DNA of 64,000 nt from Aphelenchoides besseyi (taxonomy: Eukaryota > Nematoda > Chromadorea > Rhabditida > Aphelenchoididae), in the NCBI GenBank assembly GCA_024699855.1, contig JAMPIQ010000003.1, positions 1,240,001-1,304,000 of the forward strand, in the 5' to 3' direction. The notes beneath the pieces were generated by a model. That model was not told where the DNA came from. It made no database searches and saw nothing but the letters and a program-made list of their open reading frames with translations. This document shows, piece after piece, positions 44,684 through 57,232 of this stretch. Both the position numbers and the translations under genes were made by a program. Position 1 is the stretch's first letter. Each line of letters starts with the position of its first letter.

Positions 44684-45505
44684 ATGTTTCACTTGACTTC
44701 AATCTTTTTGGTTTTCTTTTCGACAACTTTCGCGAAGGCCATCGTCAACGATGTGACTGTCGTCGATCCAACATGTTTTGCGGACCCCTTTAACACTGAG
44801 TTGGTGGTTATCCGATTCGTTGACACTCCAGCTTGTCGTTCGTACAGTGCGGTTGATGTTCAATTCCAAGACGTTATATTCTTGAACATTGCAGCTCAAG
44901 GCAATGGAATAGCAACGTGAGTTGAAAGCTTTGTGATTACAACTTTGATTTAAGTTTGAACATCACTCTCGGCGATCAATGTCGATTTCCAGTCGTGGCA
45001 GAACCCGTAGCAAACAAGACAATGAGTCTCAAAATTGGTTAGTTTTTGTTGTAAAGAAAGAACTAAGCAGCTGGTTTTCAGGTCAATTCAAACTCAATAA
45101 ACATGGATTGCTGGTGGTCGGAAAGAACGGAGTAAGCAACTACACCATACACCCAATTCGAACTCGTGTTCCACTTGCTTGCACCGGGACTTCGATCTGG
45201 AGACCAGGGTTCAATGAAACTGCTACTTTAAAAATTGGACTTCAAGTGCCGCTTGTTGGAATCGACACCATCAGTTTCGTTATTTCTGTAAGTTAGAAGC
45301 GTGTCTAGAAGTACGAAGGTCTTTTCAGTCCATTCATTCGATCACTCGCGTTGGAGAACCGCTCTTGTCAACAACCAACACAATGGAAAACTCGACGGTT
45401 ACGACTGAAAATCCGGCTATGGCCGAAGCTCTTTCTGACAAATCCCGCGCTTCGTTTTTGATTTCTTACGTTCTTTTGCTTTATGTTTTTGCTTCTCCTC
45501 TTTAA
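44684..45505 (+). CDS. Secreted or GPI-anchored surface protein, unknown family
   Basis: Exons 44684-44916, 44955-45037, 45082-45287 and 45329-45505 join in frame to 232 residues. The signal peptide spans residues 1-18 (FHLTSIFLVFFSTTFAKA). The extracellular part has four Cys (PTCFADP, TPACRS, DQCRF, LACTG) and several N-glycosylation sequons (LNITLG, NYTI, NETA). A Ser/Thr-rich linker leads to a hydrophobic end (FLISYVLLLYVFASPL) with nothing after it, the pattern of a GPI-attachment signal. Likely outward-facing on the membrane. Poly(A) signal at 45559-45564. Confidence 0.75.
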
Positions 45506-45715
45506 AGCAACTTCTAAGATATAAACTAATTTGGACATGATGTCGATTGTTCGCTGAAAATAAATTAAAGTTCATAATCGAAATTCGTTTGATTAGCCAA
45601 TATATTTGGGTTTAAGCAAGGGATAACGGTATAACTGCTTTTGTTTATTGCACTAGGAACGAGGTTCATTGCATTCGCATACTAATTTCACTACGACTAA
45701 CAAACTTTTTCTTAT

Positions 45716-46004
45716 TCAAACGGCAACTCCAGAGCCTTCGACGTTGCCTGCCTGTTTTTCGAGCAGTTCAATCAATTGGTCAACAAGCGAATTGACTTCC
45801 GCACCGCTTCCAACGAGACCACTTGCCAATTCTCCCACTCCACTGGCAACTTCTCCAACCTCATCAACCACGTTTCCAACATCAACGGGGGCAGAGACAA
45901 CGAAGGTTGCCATCAACTAAAACAACAAGTAAATAATAGGAAAAAGGACATGAACTCACGAATCCAATGACAAGAAGTACGGTAACCAATTGTTGAGCGA
46001 ACAT
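45716..46004 (-). CDS. Small secreted protein
   Basis: Exons 46004-45960 and 45916-45716 encode 81 residues. An N-terminal signal segment (FAQQLVTVLLVIGFLMATFV) is followed by an acidic, Gly/Val/Ser-rich amphipathic stretch (DEVGEVASGVGELASGLVGS) and ends VEGSGVAV. No cysteines. Probably a short secreted amphipathic-helix protein. The family is not recognised. Confidence 0.6.
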
Positions 46005-46910
46005 TTTTATAGTTTTAGTTTGGAGACAAATGTTTTGATGAAGAATTGAATCACAGACCTCGTTTTTATATTCAAATTCTTACACCAAATCGATTCACTT
46101 AATCTCATTGACAATTCAGAAATCAACTACGATCATCATGTTTACATTTGCTTCTGTACAACTCTTCTCCGTTCACATCTTTCAAGCCAAAAACATTGTG
46201 TTTGTTGATCCGATCAACATATTCAATTGCAGAAACTTCACGTGATGGGCGAGAAAGGTCGTTGTTGTTTGATTCTTTTTATCACACCTTCCCATTGAAC
46301 TAAAAGTTCAAACCTACAAAAATCGTCAGAAGTTGAATTCAATTGATTATACATTTCAACGATAATAACAGAGAAGTCTTCCTATCGATTCTAACCATGA
46401 ATGCCAATCACCGACTGTGTCTAAACAACGTCTTCGCATTGGTTTATGTAAGCGGGCTATTCTAATATGAACCTTTATTTTCTTATCGAATACGAACAAT
46501 TGACTCAGAACAAGAGGAAATAACAACTTTGAAATCCCGCAATTAATGTGATCAATTGAAGTGTCCAATATCAATTAGTCACTTGTTTCGTGGTTTTTTC
46601 AACAGAAAATTGGACGCTGACAAAACAAGCAGGACGGCAAGTTTGCGCTTCAAAATGGTTTGGATATAACACTAGAGATCTCAGAAGCTTTTGTGAGTTT
46701 ATGATTCGTATTTGGAAGGAACTGAGCAAAAAAATGCAATTCGTATTGAGATCTCAGTAACTGGCGCGTAAATTTATTCCAGATTAGCCACCTCATTGAC
46801 CAGAACACAAATTTGCATAAATTCTACAATGAACTTTGGAATTCCATTTTCTCGTCATTTGAGCCAAGTTCTATTGTGCTCTCAGGTTGCGTTCTTTCGC
46901 TCTGATCACG
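46005..46910. other. Intergenic, no gene seen
   Basis: AT-rich. No frame with coding character. A CTCTCAG site at 46879-46885 lies shortly before the next ATG and may be a trans-splice acceptor. Confidence 0.4.
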
Positions 46911-47875
46911 ATGCTCCGCTTTTCGATTTGGCTTTTGATCATCTGTGGATCGATTGGCCAAGCACAGAAGTGTATTGAGAGCCGGTAAGTCGAGAAGAAT
47001 GTGGAGAGATTGATTAGTCGATTTCAGCAACATCACTGGTCACTGTTCGAAATTTCAAGTGGCGGTCAACAGCAACGCTCCCGAAATCAAGGCGAAGTTG
47101 TTCATTGCACCCGGAAAACACGAATTCAAGTAAGTTGGAGAGTACTATTCAAAATTCAACTGTTCTAGTGACTCGATGACAGTCGGTAAATGCACAATCG
47201 CTGGCTCTTTTCTTTCAGTTGGCCAAATTTTTAAGTCGAGTATCTTTTCATGTAAAATTAAGTTTACAATCGGTTTTTAGACAATGGAAATCCTTTTCCG
47301 TCGCCGAATGAAATCGTTGCATCGCAATACAACATGACGATGAAACAAAAAGGCGGCAATCCGCAAACCGTGTGCTCGACCGCTCCGTTCACTTTGACTG
47401 ATGGAAAAGTGACCACGACTGTTGGCCTTAAGATCAACAGAAAGGTTGGAGCTAATTTGGTTCTGGTCAGTTTCCTCTGACTATTTTCATTCCACATTTG
47501 TATTTCAGGACGATTCGCCCGAGTTTGTCAAGACTGACATTGCCACTAAACCCAAGAACGATGGGCCAGATGTTGGATTGATTTGCGGAATCGTAGGTGG
47601 TGTTGTGCTGTGAGTTCAAGTCCTCTTCTATTCTCACTTCTTTTCAGCATCTTTATTGCTTTGGCGTTATTCATTGGTGGTTGCTGCTGTTGGTGCAAAA
47701 AGGTCAGTTTTCAATTGTGCTCTTTTATCCAATCTACTTTCAGGACAAAAGAAGGAGCAAATGCCAAGAAGGAGAACTCGATGTCAAAAAGATGTCGCAA
47801 AAGAAATCAGTGACGGCAAAGTCGACTCGTCCAACTCCAGTTCCAATGGTACAACCGAAAGCGTCGATGGAGTAG
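46911..47875 (+). CDS. Single-pass type I membrane protein, unknown
   Basis: Exons 46911-46984, 47028-47129, 47169-47251, 47281-47465, 47509-47609, 47648-47702 and 47744-47875 join in frame to 243 residues. A signal peptide (LRFSIWLLIICGSIGQAQ) precedes an extracellular region of about 145 residues with four Cys. One membrane helix follows (LICGIVGGVVLIFIALALFI) with a CCCWCKK juxtamembrane cluster, probably palmitoylated. The cytoplasmic tail of about 45 residues is basic and Pro-containing. Family unknown. The next gene starts only 18 bp after its stop, so the pair may form an operon. Confidence 0.75.
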
Positions 47876-47893
47876 ACTACAAAGGAAGACACA

Positions 47894-48418
47894 ATGCGTA
47901 CTGCTGAAGGAAGTACCAGCCAATCAAATCTCGATGCAATGTGAGTTTGCATTCGCATATTAGCATCTGAAGACTTTGTTTCTAGTGGTGCGGACAGGGC
48001 TGGTTTGATCGTTCAAAACATGAAGAAACGTTCCGACAAAGAACATGAAAGGGCGATCGGACGAATCCAAGAAGCATCTCAACGTCAAGTGACTGCCAAG
48101 GCCGACCCGTTCATCGGAGACTTGAAGGCTGAGAGCAACAAGTTGGAAGAGCAGCTTGCGGCATTGGAAAGCCACGAAGTCAAGGACGAAGCGGCTATTG
48201 CGGAAACAAAATCCAAAATTGCGGAGTACATGCAACGCAAAGCCAAATTAGACCAAGACACTCTTCGCGGCGCGAACGTTGTTGCTACCGCATCAACTCA
48301 AGCATCGGCCTCCACTGCTCGTTCAACTGTCACAGCTGTTCAACCGACTGAGTCGAACACCACTGCCAACAACACCAACGATGTGACGAGCAAGAAAGCA
48401 ACCGAGAACAAGATCTGA
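47894..48418 (+). CDS. Coiled-coil protein with Ser/Thr/Ala-rich tail
   Basis: Exons 47894-47940 and 47986-48418 encode 159 residues. No signal peptide. Residues about 25-100 form a charged coiled coil (KLEEQLAALESHEVKDEAAI), then a low-complexity Thr/Ser/Ala/Asn tail ends KKATENKI. It starts 18 bp after the preceding gene's stop; an alternative is that both are one gene joined by a splice I could not find. Poly(A) signal at 48437-48442. Function unknown. Confidence 0.65.
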
Positions 48419-48773
48419 TTTATGTTACTTCGTTCAATAAACTTATGCTCATGAGTCAATTCGCTCGTGTATTGGAACTTCAGAAGGTTAACAAAATGCT
48501 CATCGTCCGATTTAGACTGTTGTATTCGTTGCCTTATCAAATCAGAGAGATACTTTTGGAAGGAAACAATTGAATCGTCAACAGAGAACTTTACGCAGTA
48601 GTTATGCTGGATTGGTGGTCTGAGGACATATGGCAACGCGGCATGATCATTAGAGTGTCTCTTGTTCTATGAAAAAAGTCATCAGCACTAACCAAGTAAG
48701 CATAGCCATCAACGAAAAAACGTTGTTATCAGTGCAATTGACTGACCAAGTACTCTCGCTCATTCAAACCCAT
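48340..48773 (-). CDS. Possible small gene, antisense overlap at its 3' end
   Basis: Exon 1 48773-48747 (MGLNEREYL) and exon 2 48666-48340 join in phase to 117 residues. The body looks coding (LPYVLRPPIQHNYCVKFSVD). The last 26 residues form a hydrophobic helix (ILFSVAFLLVTSLVLLAVVF), but this part is the exact antisense of the low-complexity tail of the plus-strand gene, so it may be an artefact. If real, it would be a tail-anchored protein converging on its neighbour. Confidence 0.3.
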
Positions 48774-49220
48774 CGAGCAAAAGTATTAGAAATTCTGTGG
48801 ATAAAACGTGATTAAAACAATGTCTAACTTCCAAACAAAGCCTTCAGATAAGTGACTGACACTCGTGTTTCAAACTCCGAGCTTTAAAAGTCAAAATTTA
48901 TTGAATTATGAGTATACGGTAAAAGGGAGAGTAGAATTTGTGAATGACCCGTTTAACAGTTCAAATAAAATTTACAAACAAACGTGAATTATTGCAAAAA
49001 ATTATCGGATTGCACGTTCGAAAGGACGAAAAGAAAGAACACCATGAATGGCACGATTATTGAAGCAAACACGAAAAACCCAAATAGAAAACTGATAAAT
49101 TGAGATTTTTGTTGTTGTTCGACTTTTACCAATGACAACAGAAAGACTGAGGAAAGACGCTAATTAACGAGAATAATTCAACAGATTAGTCTCATCATTT
49201 GTGGAAAATTCGTGAGCCCT
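48774..49220. other. Intergenic, no gene seen
   Basis: Nothing supported. The 3' flank of the patched-related gene lies here. Confidence 0.4.
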
Positions 49221-52200
49221 TTAGCCTCGACCCTGATCGAGTCGTGGCACCGATCTTCGCTCTTCCAACGACAACTTTTTGGGCATCTCGGGGGTCGACG
49301 AAATGGCAATCTTTGTTGGAGCCACTGAAGATTGACGACGAATAATCTTTTGTTTCTTATCAGCAGACAGTTTGTTGAATGGGATCGCTGCGTAGACGAT
49401 CGGTAAAACGAAAAGACCGTGTAACATTCCCAAAGCAACAACCAATGTCACTACTTTGACGAAAACCTGGACCATATAGGCATGAATGGTCGCCAAAACG
49501 GCTAAACCGAACACTGTTGATGCACCCGCTTGTACCATCGGCCATGCAATGGAAAGGAGAGCGTGACGAAGACGTTCTCGACGATCCTAAAAGCACTTAT
49601 AATCGCACCACCAGATTTGAACTCACGGGAATTTCTCCTTTGTAGTAATGGAATGAAATGTGAGCGACGAAATCAACACTAAAGCCAATGGCCATCAACA
49701 ACTGCAAATATCGTATATTAGGTTTGTGCGGCCTGTAAATCTTACTGTTGACATAGAAATGGGATCCAAATCGATATTCGAATAGTACAACAAACCAAAG
49801 ACTCCCAAATTGATTGACAAAACACATAAAACTCCCGGAATGATTGTTGAGTAGTTTGGCGTAAACAGGAACAGAACAATTGTCATGCAAGCCAAAGCAA
49901 AAGTAACCGTTTGAGCCGTGACTGACGGAATGGTGAGCAGCTGAAATTGTAATAGTAATCGTCGTAAAGACCAACATTCTTACCTGATCAGAATACATAC
50001 TGAAGTCCTCGTAGATTGTCAAATTAAACTCTTGGTATTGTTCAGCTACTGCACGCCACGCTTGAAGCAACTCGAAACGATCTCGCCATGTGACTGCATT
50101 GTGGAAACCGGTGGAGAAGAAGAACTTTTGAATACAAGTTGGTCTCTCGTTCAAACAATCTCTGAAGTGATTTCCACGAGATTAACATCAAATCGTAGAA
50201 ACTCACTGATGTGAGCCCAAATTTACGTAGTGACTCCAACGTCTATATTCCTGATATCCAAAGAACTCGGGAAGATATTTGTATTTGAAATCAATAGAAC
50301 CACGATTCTGTAGTCCAATAAACGGCAAGTACGGAGACAACCACATTTGAGTTGAAGACGATCCAACAGCGCCGTGAGCATGTTCGAAGCGCTCAAGAAT
50401 CTTCATGACCTTTGGAACAGTTTCGGGTTGAGTTAAATCACCGGGATTGTTGAAGAAGACGGCCATCTAAATTTCAGAATCAACAAACTATTCCCATTCG
50501 CGAAACTCACTTGTCCACCTTCCTTGAAAATGATGTTCGTTTGCAGTCGCACTAATTCCAGGAGCGGTGAGTCATCGAGGAAAAGTTTTTCGGATGAAAG
50601 TCCGACTTTGATTTGCATTACTCCGTAGCCAGAAATCGCCCAGTAGATGATCAAAATGATGGCCAGACCAACACGTGTGAAATTCGACATCGAAAAATCA
50701 ACCCACGCATCGACGAAAACTTCGCCAAATTTGTCGAGTCGACGACGCCAAATCGGTTTCTCCGCATAAGATGGCTCTCGTTTAACCCTCTAGAAACCAA
50801 ACAGAATCTTGAAGTCCCTCTCAAATACTCACCTTGTGATCAGGAACTTTGAGACATGGCACATAGGCGTTCAACTTTCGCTCCTCTCGCATACCACCGA
50901 TCATAATGACTGCAGTGTAAAAGAAGACCTGATAGATGTAATCGAAGACCACGGCAACGGTAATGAAAATACAAAACACTCGAATTGCGGGTGTTGGCGT
51001 CCAAATTCCGATTGCAAAACTCAGGAAATTCGTCAGTGATGTTATAGTAATCGATGGTCCGGCATCAGCCAACATTTCAGCGACACGATGCCTTAACTCT
51101 AATTCGGAATCAGTTCGCGACCAAGCATGCAAGAAGATGAAAACATCGTCGACTCCAATGGCCAAAATCAAAAACGGCACGACGGTCACAATCGGCAAGA
51201 AGTCAAAATCCAACTAAAGAGCTTCAATACGAAGGTTTGTTTGGAAGCTACTTACCCAGAACAACAATCCGAAAGAAGCACAAAGCGACAAGATTGGACA
51301 CATAACTCCGATAAACGATTCCCATGGTTTTGATCGTACGGGATCGCGTTTCAACGACGTGATCACAGTGAATGACAAAACAATAATAAACGTAACGAAC
51401 ATCAACGGAACGGCTTTGACTCCCGTTCGTCTGACTTCCTCACTCATCAATCCTTCACTTGTCGTATGCAACTGAATCAACGGATCTTTGTGCGTCTTAA
51501 GGCAATAGTCGAGAACCGCGTGTTCCCATTTACTCATGACCGTGTGAATCGTATCGTTGCCCCAAATTGCATGAAAATTTATGGTAATCAGATCGGCAGA
51601 CTCAACGACTTTCGATCTGAAAGCTACAATTAACTATAAACTCCAAAACAGACAAACCGATTGTTCAGCGAAACTCTAAAGATGTTGTTGGCCAAATAGA
51701 CACGATGACCATAAACATCCCTGGAAACGAGGTTGTGAAACAATTCAAATAAAAACAACGTACATGCTCGGATAAGTGAGTTTAACGTTAGCTTTCCCGC
51801 GATGTTGAACATCTCGATACATTGTAAGGAAGATTGATACCGCATCACTGGTATCGCATTGTGCACCGCAAAAATCGGAATACGAATACCAACGACCTTC
51901 GTGTTCAACTAAAAAGGCGAATAAGGAGAAAAGAAGTTGCGATTACCTTTGAGTTTGTATTGCAAGAACTCCTCGATCTCAAGAGCCCGATCAATGTACT
52001 GCGGTCGTAGAATCGAACCGCCATCAGCCGCCAACATCGCTACAATGACGTGGAATGGCGATCCTAGCTCTCGAAAGAACTCCAAAGCAACAGCAAATTC
52101 GTAGCGACTGGGCGAATTATCGGCACTAAAATGGTCACGAACATCGTTCACTTCGCGAAAGTTGATGACTCCAGCACCCAAAATGAACGCAGCCAACGTA

Positions 52201-52347
52201 CTAAAATCAAACCGATCAACCACCCAAGAAGTCAAAAAAAACCAACCTAACAATCAGACATGTCCACGGCAATCCACCAATGAACCAACCTACTCGGTAA
52301 AAGACGGCTCTGGTGCCCGCTTCCACACGCTCAGCAAAACTGGGCAT
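49221..52347 (-). CDS. Patched-related (PTR) sterol-sensing-domain protein
   Basis: About twelve exons from ATG 52347 to the stop at 49221 join to roughly 890 residues, typical of nematode PTR proteins. Two halves each have one TM plus five TMs around a large extracellular loop. The first half carries the sterol-sensing domain ([31 protein letters not shown]). The second carries [20 protein letters not shown] and [20 protein letters not shown]. The paired GxxxDD-like helices are shared with Patched, Dispatched and RND pumps. In C. elegans, ptr genes act in moulting, cuticle and lipid or sterol-linked traffic. All major parts are present, and the tail is short and basic. Confidence 0.93.
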
Positions 52348-55300
52348 TGACAAGGGACTTAAAGGTTAAGTTTGTCCGAAGCGATTGAATGGGAAGATCA
52401 ACCTGAACAAACGAAATTCAAACAGAGGACGGAAACAAGAAATTCCAACAAAATCGTTAAAAGTGAGTTATTGCTGCTCGGGAATGTTGACGCAAAGACG
52501 AGAAATTTGGAGCGAACTCCATACGAGGATCAGATAAACGAGATGGCGAAACGGAAGAAAAGTGAAACCAATCCAGCAGTAGATAGAAGTCAAAAGTGAG
52601 AATAAAAGAGCTTACAAAGAAGATGCCCTTGAGCTCGGACGATTGAAACCACAATGACCCTCAATGCTCATCGTGAGTTCGCAACGTAGAGGTCACAACA
52701 ATTTATTTTTCCTCAAGTAGGGCACTTAAATTCGACGGTAAGAATCAAATTACCCATCTATTCATGTTTGCGGCTTGAAGAGACGTGTGATTTCGCTCAA
52801 ACTTACAAAACGAAACGGCGCCGATCGCCTACGACAAAAGGGAGAAGAACTCGAAGATCAATTTGAGATTTCGAAAGGTCTCGATCTCCTACTCGAAAAC
52901 AACTTGTCGATGTGAATAAGGCTAATCAGTTGGGCAACAAGCGAGTGACCAGGTAGTTTCAGCAAACTCACTTGTTCCCTTCGATCTTCGCATCACACGC
53001 TCCGACAACCAATCGAGTGGAACATACGAAGTACGAGAAGATGCCGAAGAGGCGGAAAATTCAACGGCAGACGCGATTCGCGTAAAATCAATTTGCACGT
53101 CGACGACAAGCAGAATCACGATCAAGTGCAGAAGAGAGCGGCGAAAAAAGACTCAAAGGTAATGTCCGAACCTGCGAAGATGACCCTGGGGTTATCGAAT
53201 GAAGTCGTCAGCGAGAACGAGTTCAAATGGAGACATCCGAAGTCAAAGACCACGTTTGTAGATTGATCTTCGAAGGCGTCTGTTGGATCAGCCAGAGGGC
53301 AAATGAAGAAGATCGTCACAAATCAAAAACGCTGTGCGCGCGCGTTTCATCGGAAGTTCGACGCGCGCTCCAGATTCACCGCCCGAAGCGGTCGATTTTG
53401 CGTTTGAGACAAAACCGGACAACAAAAAAGAGTTTCCGTCGTGCGTTTCCGAATGACGTACGTCACAACAGGCGCCAAAAACGTACGCAAATCGATCGGC
53501 AAAAATGCGTGATCGAAGTGATATCGTTGATGAGCTCGAAACTTTCGCAGATGTCGGCCTCTTGTACGCAACTTCACGCATCACAAGAACACACGCAAAT
53601 TGACCAGCAAAAAAGAACTCGCCACGCAAAACAAACGAGATTCGAAAACGATGAAGAAGCGCAAGAAGATGACGAATCGTGTTGCGGGTTTCTGAATCGT
53701 TATTTCGCTCTCTTTTGTGTCGATTGCCGTCCGTTGGGTTTCATCTCATCATCATTGCGGTCCGTTCAGCATCTTCGCACGATGAAGATGCGAGTGGAAG
53801 AACAAACCCGCGATCACGCTAATCAACAGACCAGAAAGCGAATTACACACGCAGTTCTGATCATCGAGTATGAAGACTCCAAATGGATGCTGGAGAACAG
53901 TTGAACCTGTCGTCACCAATCCGCTCAAACGATTAGCCCAAGAAGATGAAAAAACTCAGGATCTGAAGCTTGCAAACCCAAATGGAATATCTCGTTGGAA
54001 ACCCGTTCGCTCGGATTCATTATCGCGGTCATTAATCACCTCCGGGTTATCTTGATCGCGAAGGTAAACAGCGGCGGAAGTCCAATCAACTTTCTTCGCG
54101 GATCAACGAGTTTGTTTGAACGACGATTTTCTTTCGATCATTTTCCAATAACAAACACCATCGATGATCTCGTAATCAAGGGTCTAGACTCTCTTCACTC
54201 GCGCTCCTCCCCGAATGTCAACTTATCAATCAGAAGGATATCCGGTTGGTCAAATGGGATCGTAAATTGAAAGCGACGGTTTTGAAATCGAGATTTTGGC
54301 GATTCGAAACCGCTTCGCGGATGTTTGCGATCGTTTTAATTTCCGTTGTTTGTCCAACAAATCTCCGACCCGAAAGTGACCGCTGGAACGAAACGTTGAG
54401 ATCCAGCAGCTGAGATCTCATTTGTGTACCGGCCGACTAATTGGGTTGGGGGAAACGAATTGAACAGCGGGAGCAATGGCGTCATAACCGGATGATTGAA
54501 CACACGAATACCGTTATGGTAATCGATTGGTCGAAAAACGGCGGCAACAATCGTGAACGTAAATCCGTCGAGAAAAAAATCGTTGATTCGAGTGTTGCGT
54601 CTTGTCGATTTCAATTCGAGTCGAAGACGCAGAAGTCGGATTCCGGCGCCGTGCGTTCATCCTTTTTGGGCGTTAAACGCGCCCGATGTGTGCCGTTTTT
54701 TAATCGTCCGAAACGCGCAAACGAAATCGCCAAGAAAAAATCAAATTGACCGAAAAAAGCGTTCGAACGAAGAACTCGCAACGAAAACGTCCGAAGACAA
54801 CGGGAGACCCCAAGACGTCCGAAGCCGAAAGTGGAATTTCGGTTTTTTTGGCTTCAAAACCTTTTTTCGATCGTCGTCATTCCAAAGACGGAAATCGAAA
54901 TGGCGGCGCCGTCGACGAAAAAGAACAAGTTCTGACAAGCGAGGATCATCAACGTGCCGACGTTTGTGATCGGCCTCTCTTCTCCACTCATCAACAACTT
55001 TCCTTACCGCAAAGAGATTCCCGTCGGCAAAAAACGTCGATGCGCTGCAGGACGCAAAATTAATCAACAGAACGAAGTCACGTTGGCTAACAAACTTTTT
55101 GTTCGATTTCCGCATTTCAGAAACGTCGCTCCGGATCATCAATTTGCAGACGCATTTTCGCATCGTTTCACACGAATTCCCGGAATCTCTTTCGAAGTTT
55201 ATCGACGTTCACTTCGAACCGCAGAAGTTTTTCTTCGTCCATTTCAGAATGAAATCGGTCGCCGCAAATTCCTCGATGATTCAACTTCTGTGCCGTTGAA

Positions 55301-55650
55301 ATGGCGACCACGTTACACGAATTCGCAGTTGGAATTTGCGAAGAGGTTGTCAGTTGAAAGCTCAGATTCTCTTGCGAAGCTTCTGAGTTGCTTGATAAGC
55401 CTTACGGAAACCCTCGGATCGAAGAAGGTGACTGTAAAGGACGAACATTTGAATAAAAATGATGTTCGCTTCCAGTTTCCTCGCATCAGAAGACTTCTCT
55501 TCTGTAATGCATTCAATCGATTTTTTCAAAGCATCAGAAAGAATCGGAAAGTGAACAAACCAATTGTAATAACAAATGAGTGACTGGAAGTGATTTGAGT
55601 TTTCATTCTTTCCTCATTCGCTCTTCTGGACGGTCATACCAACGGGTCTC
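52348..55650. other. Gene-poor, frame-rich block, about 3.3 kb
   Basis: Long plus-strand frames at 53227-53904 (225 codons) and 54954-55583 (209 codons), and several minus frames, are very rich in Arg, Ser and Lys and lack domains, splice pattern or start context. The region is less AT-rich than other intergenic DNA, which alone lengthens chance frames. The second frame contains two TTTCAG sites (55117-55122, 55243-55248) that could be real acceptors. I do not support a gene here but cannot exclude a fast-evolving one. Confidence 0.35.
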
Positions 55651-56820
55651 ATGGACAAGATCGGCGACTTGATTTCGACGGATACACTTCTTCGCCGACG
55701 TTACTTTGTTATTCGACGTTTAGGTGAGTTCACGGAAGTGATTATAGACGGTTGGTTTTAGATCAAGGAAGTTACGGTCAAGTGTTCGTTGGTCGAAAAG
55801 TATGCGATACAGAGCACATGGTGGCCGTTAAAGCGGAAAAACGATTCCGCAAACTTACAGACACTGATCCTCGTCGTATGATCATCGAACAGAAGGTGCT
55901 GATTTTACTGAGAGGAAAAGTAAAGTTTCAAGTCGCATATATTCATCAGTAGACTTCAGCCTCACATTCCAGTGATTTATGCTTCTGGAAAAACTAAAAC
56001 GAAACGTCCGTACATTGTGATGTCACTGCTGGGTCCCTCGCTCTGGGATGTGCAACTCGAACAACCCAACAAACATTTCAGTTTGCGCACCACAATTCGC
56101 GTGTCCCAACAAATTCTCTGCGGTTTGCAGTACTTGCACGAAGTAGGATACATTCGCAAGTTCTTTTTCTTGACTACCACTGAATTCGAGTTTCAGATCG
56201 TGATATGAAGACCGGTAATTCGTGTGTGGGCAGAAAAGATCCACAGAATGTGTACATCGTCGATTTTGGTTTGTTTTCTTCCCACTACCCGGCAGACTTT
56301 GCATCCCAGGAATGTGCCGTCGATTTGTGTTATTCAACGGTCAGAAACGTCCACCTCGAAAGCAAACAGTAATACGTTGCACCTACCGGTATGCATCGAT
56401 ACGAATGCACGAGAGAAAGGAAAGTGGACCGGCAGATGACATTGAAAGTTGGCTCTATGCTATGGTCGAAATGCACAAGGGAAAACTGCCGTGGAAATCA
56501 CTCGATGATTGCGATCAAATTTACAAGATGAAAAAAGAAACTAATGTAACCGACCTGACTGCTGGTATGCCCGATCCTTTTCTTAAAAGCTGGTACTACG
56601 TAAGCCAATTGAAATGGGACGACACTCCCGACTACGATCACATCCACTTACTTTGGCGTTCGTGTTTGAAGTCGCTTGATGAATACAAAAAGAAGCTTGA
56701 TTGGGAACTAACAGGCGGGTATGTTTTCATTAAGTGATGGCTAACATGCTTTGTAGTTTCGGGGACAAGAAGAAAATTGCTACGCCAATTAAGAAGAAGA
56801 CGATATTTGAGATAATCTGA
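55651..56820 (+). CDS. CK1/TTBK-like protein kinase
   Basis: Exons 55651-55723, 55762-55919, 55960-56155, 56197-56268, 56310-56718 and 56757-56820 join in frame to 323 residues. Kinase motifs: glycine loop DQGSYGQVFVG, the VAVKAEK lysine, LLGPSLWDV, the catalytic loop IHRDMKTGN, and VDFGM (DFG). The activation segment (RPPRKQTVIRCTYRYASI) fits the worm-expanded TTBK-like branch of the CK1 group, where many members are sperm-enriched. All catalytic residues are present. The third intron starts with GC (GCAAGT at 56156), a GC-AG intron; using it restores HRD. Poly(A) signal at 56823-56828. Confidence 0.92.
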
Positions 56821-56828
56821 CCAATAAA

Positions 56829-57232
56829 CTACTGACATTCATTTATTCGTGTTATGTGAATTGAGCTGATTAGCGTCTTAAATTCAAACATTCGTGCTCT
56901 TCTTTAGAAGAAAACTCTCAAGCTGACATCTTCGTATAGTCACTTCTGGTTTCACTGCTTGTTGCTGACCATGCTCAATTTCAATCACGACCTCTCTGCC
57001 TTATAACCGAATATATTGTTCAGTCGTAAAGAATCAAAAGTAAAGAAATTTTGGAAAAATCCACTTTGCGAAGTTCTGAGTCTGCCCAACAACTGAAGAA
57101 GCTTTTCAACTCTTAAACTCATTGACATTTTAGTTCTTTGTAATTCCACTTGAAACCAATAAACAATGTACAACTTTATTTGAAGAGCAGTTATATACAA
57201 TCTCACATCGGCATTTGTACTCATTCACATGT
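56829..57232. other. Intergenic, no gene seen
   Basis: Convergent 3' flanks of the kinase and the peptidase. Nothing else supported. Confidence 0.4.

Noticed and set aside
53227..53904. 225-codon protein gene
   Set aside because: Arg/Ser-rich, no domain, no acceptor or start context, and overlapped by equally long minus-strand frames.
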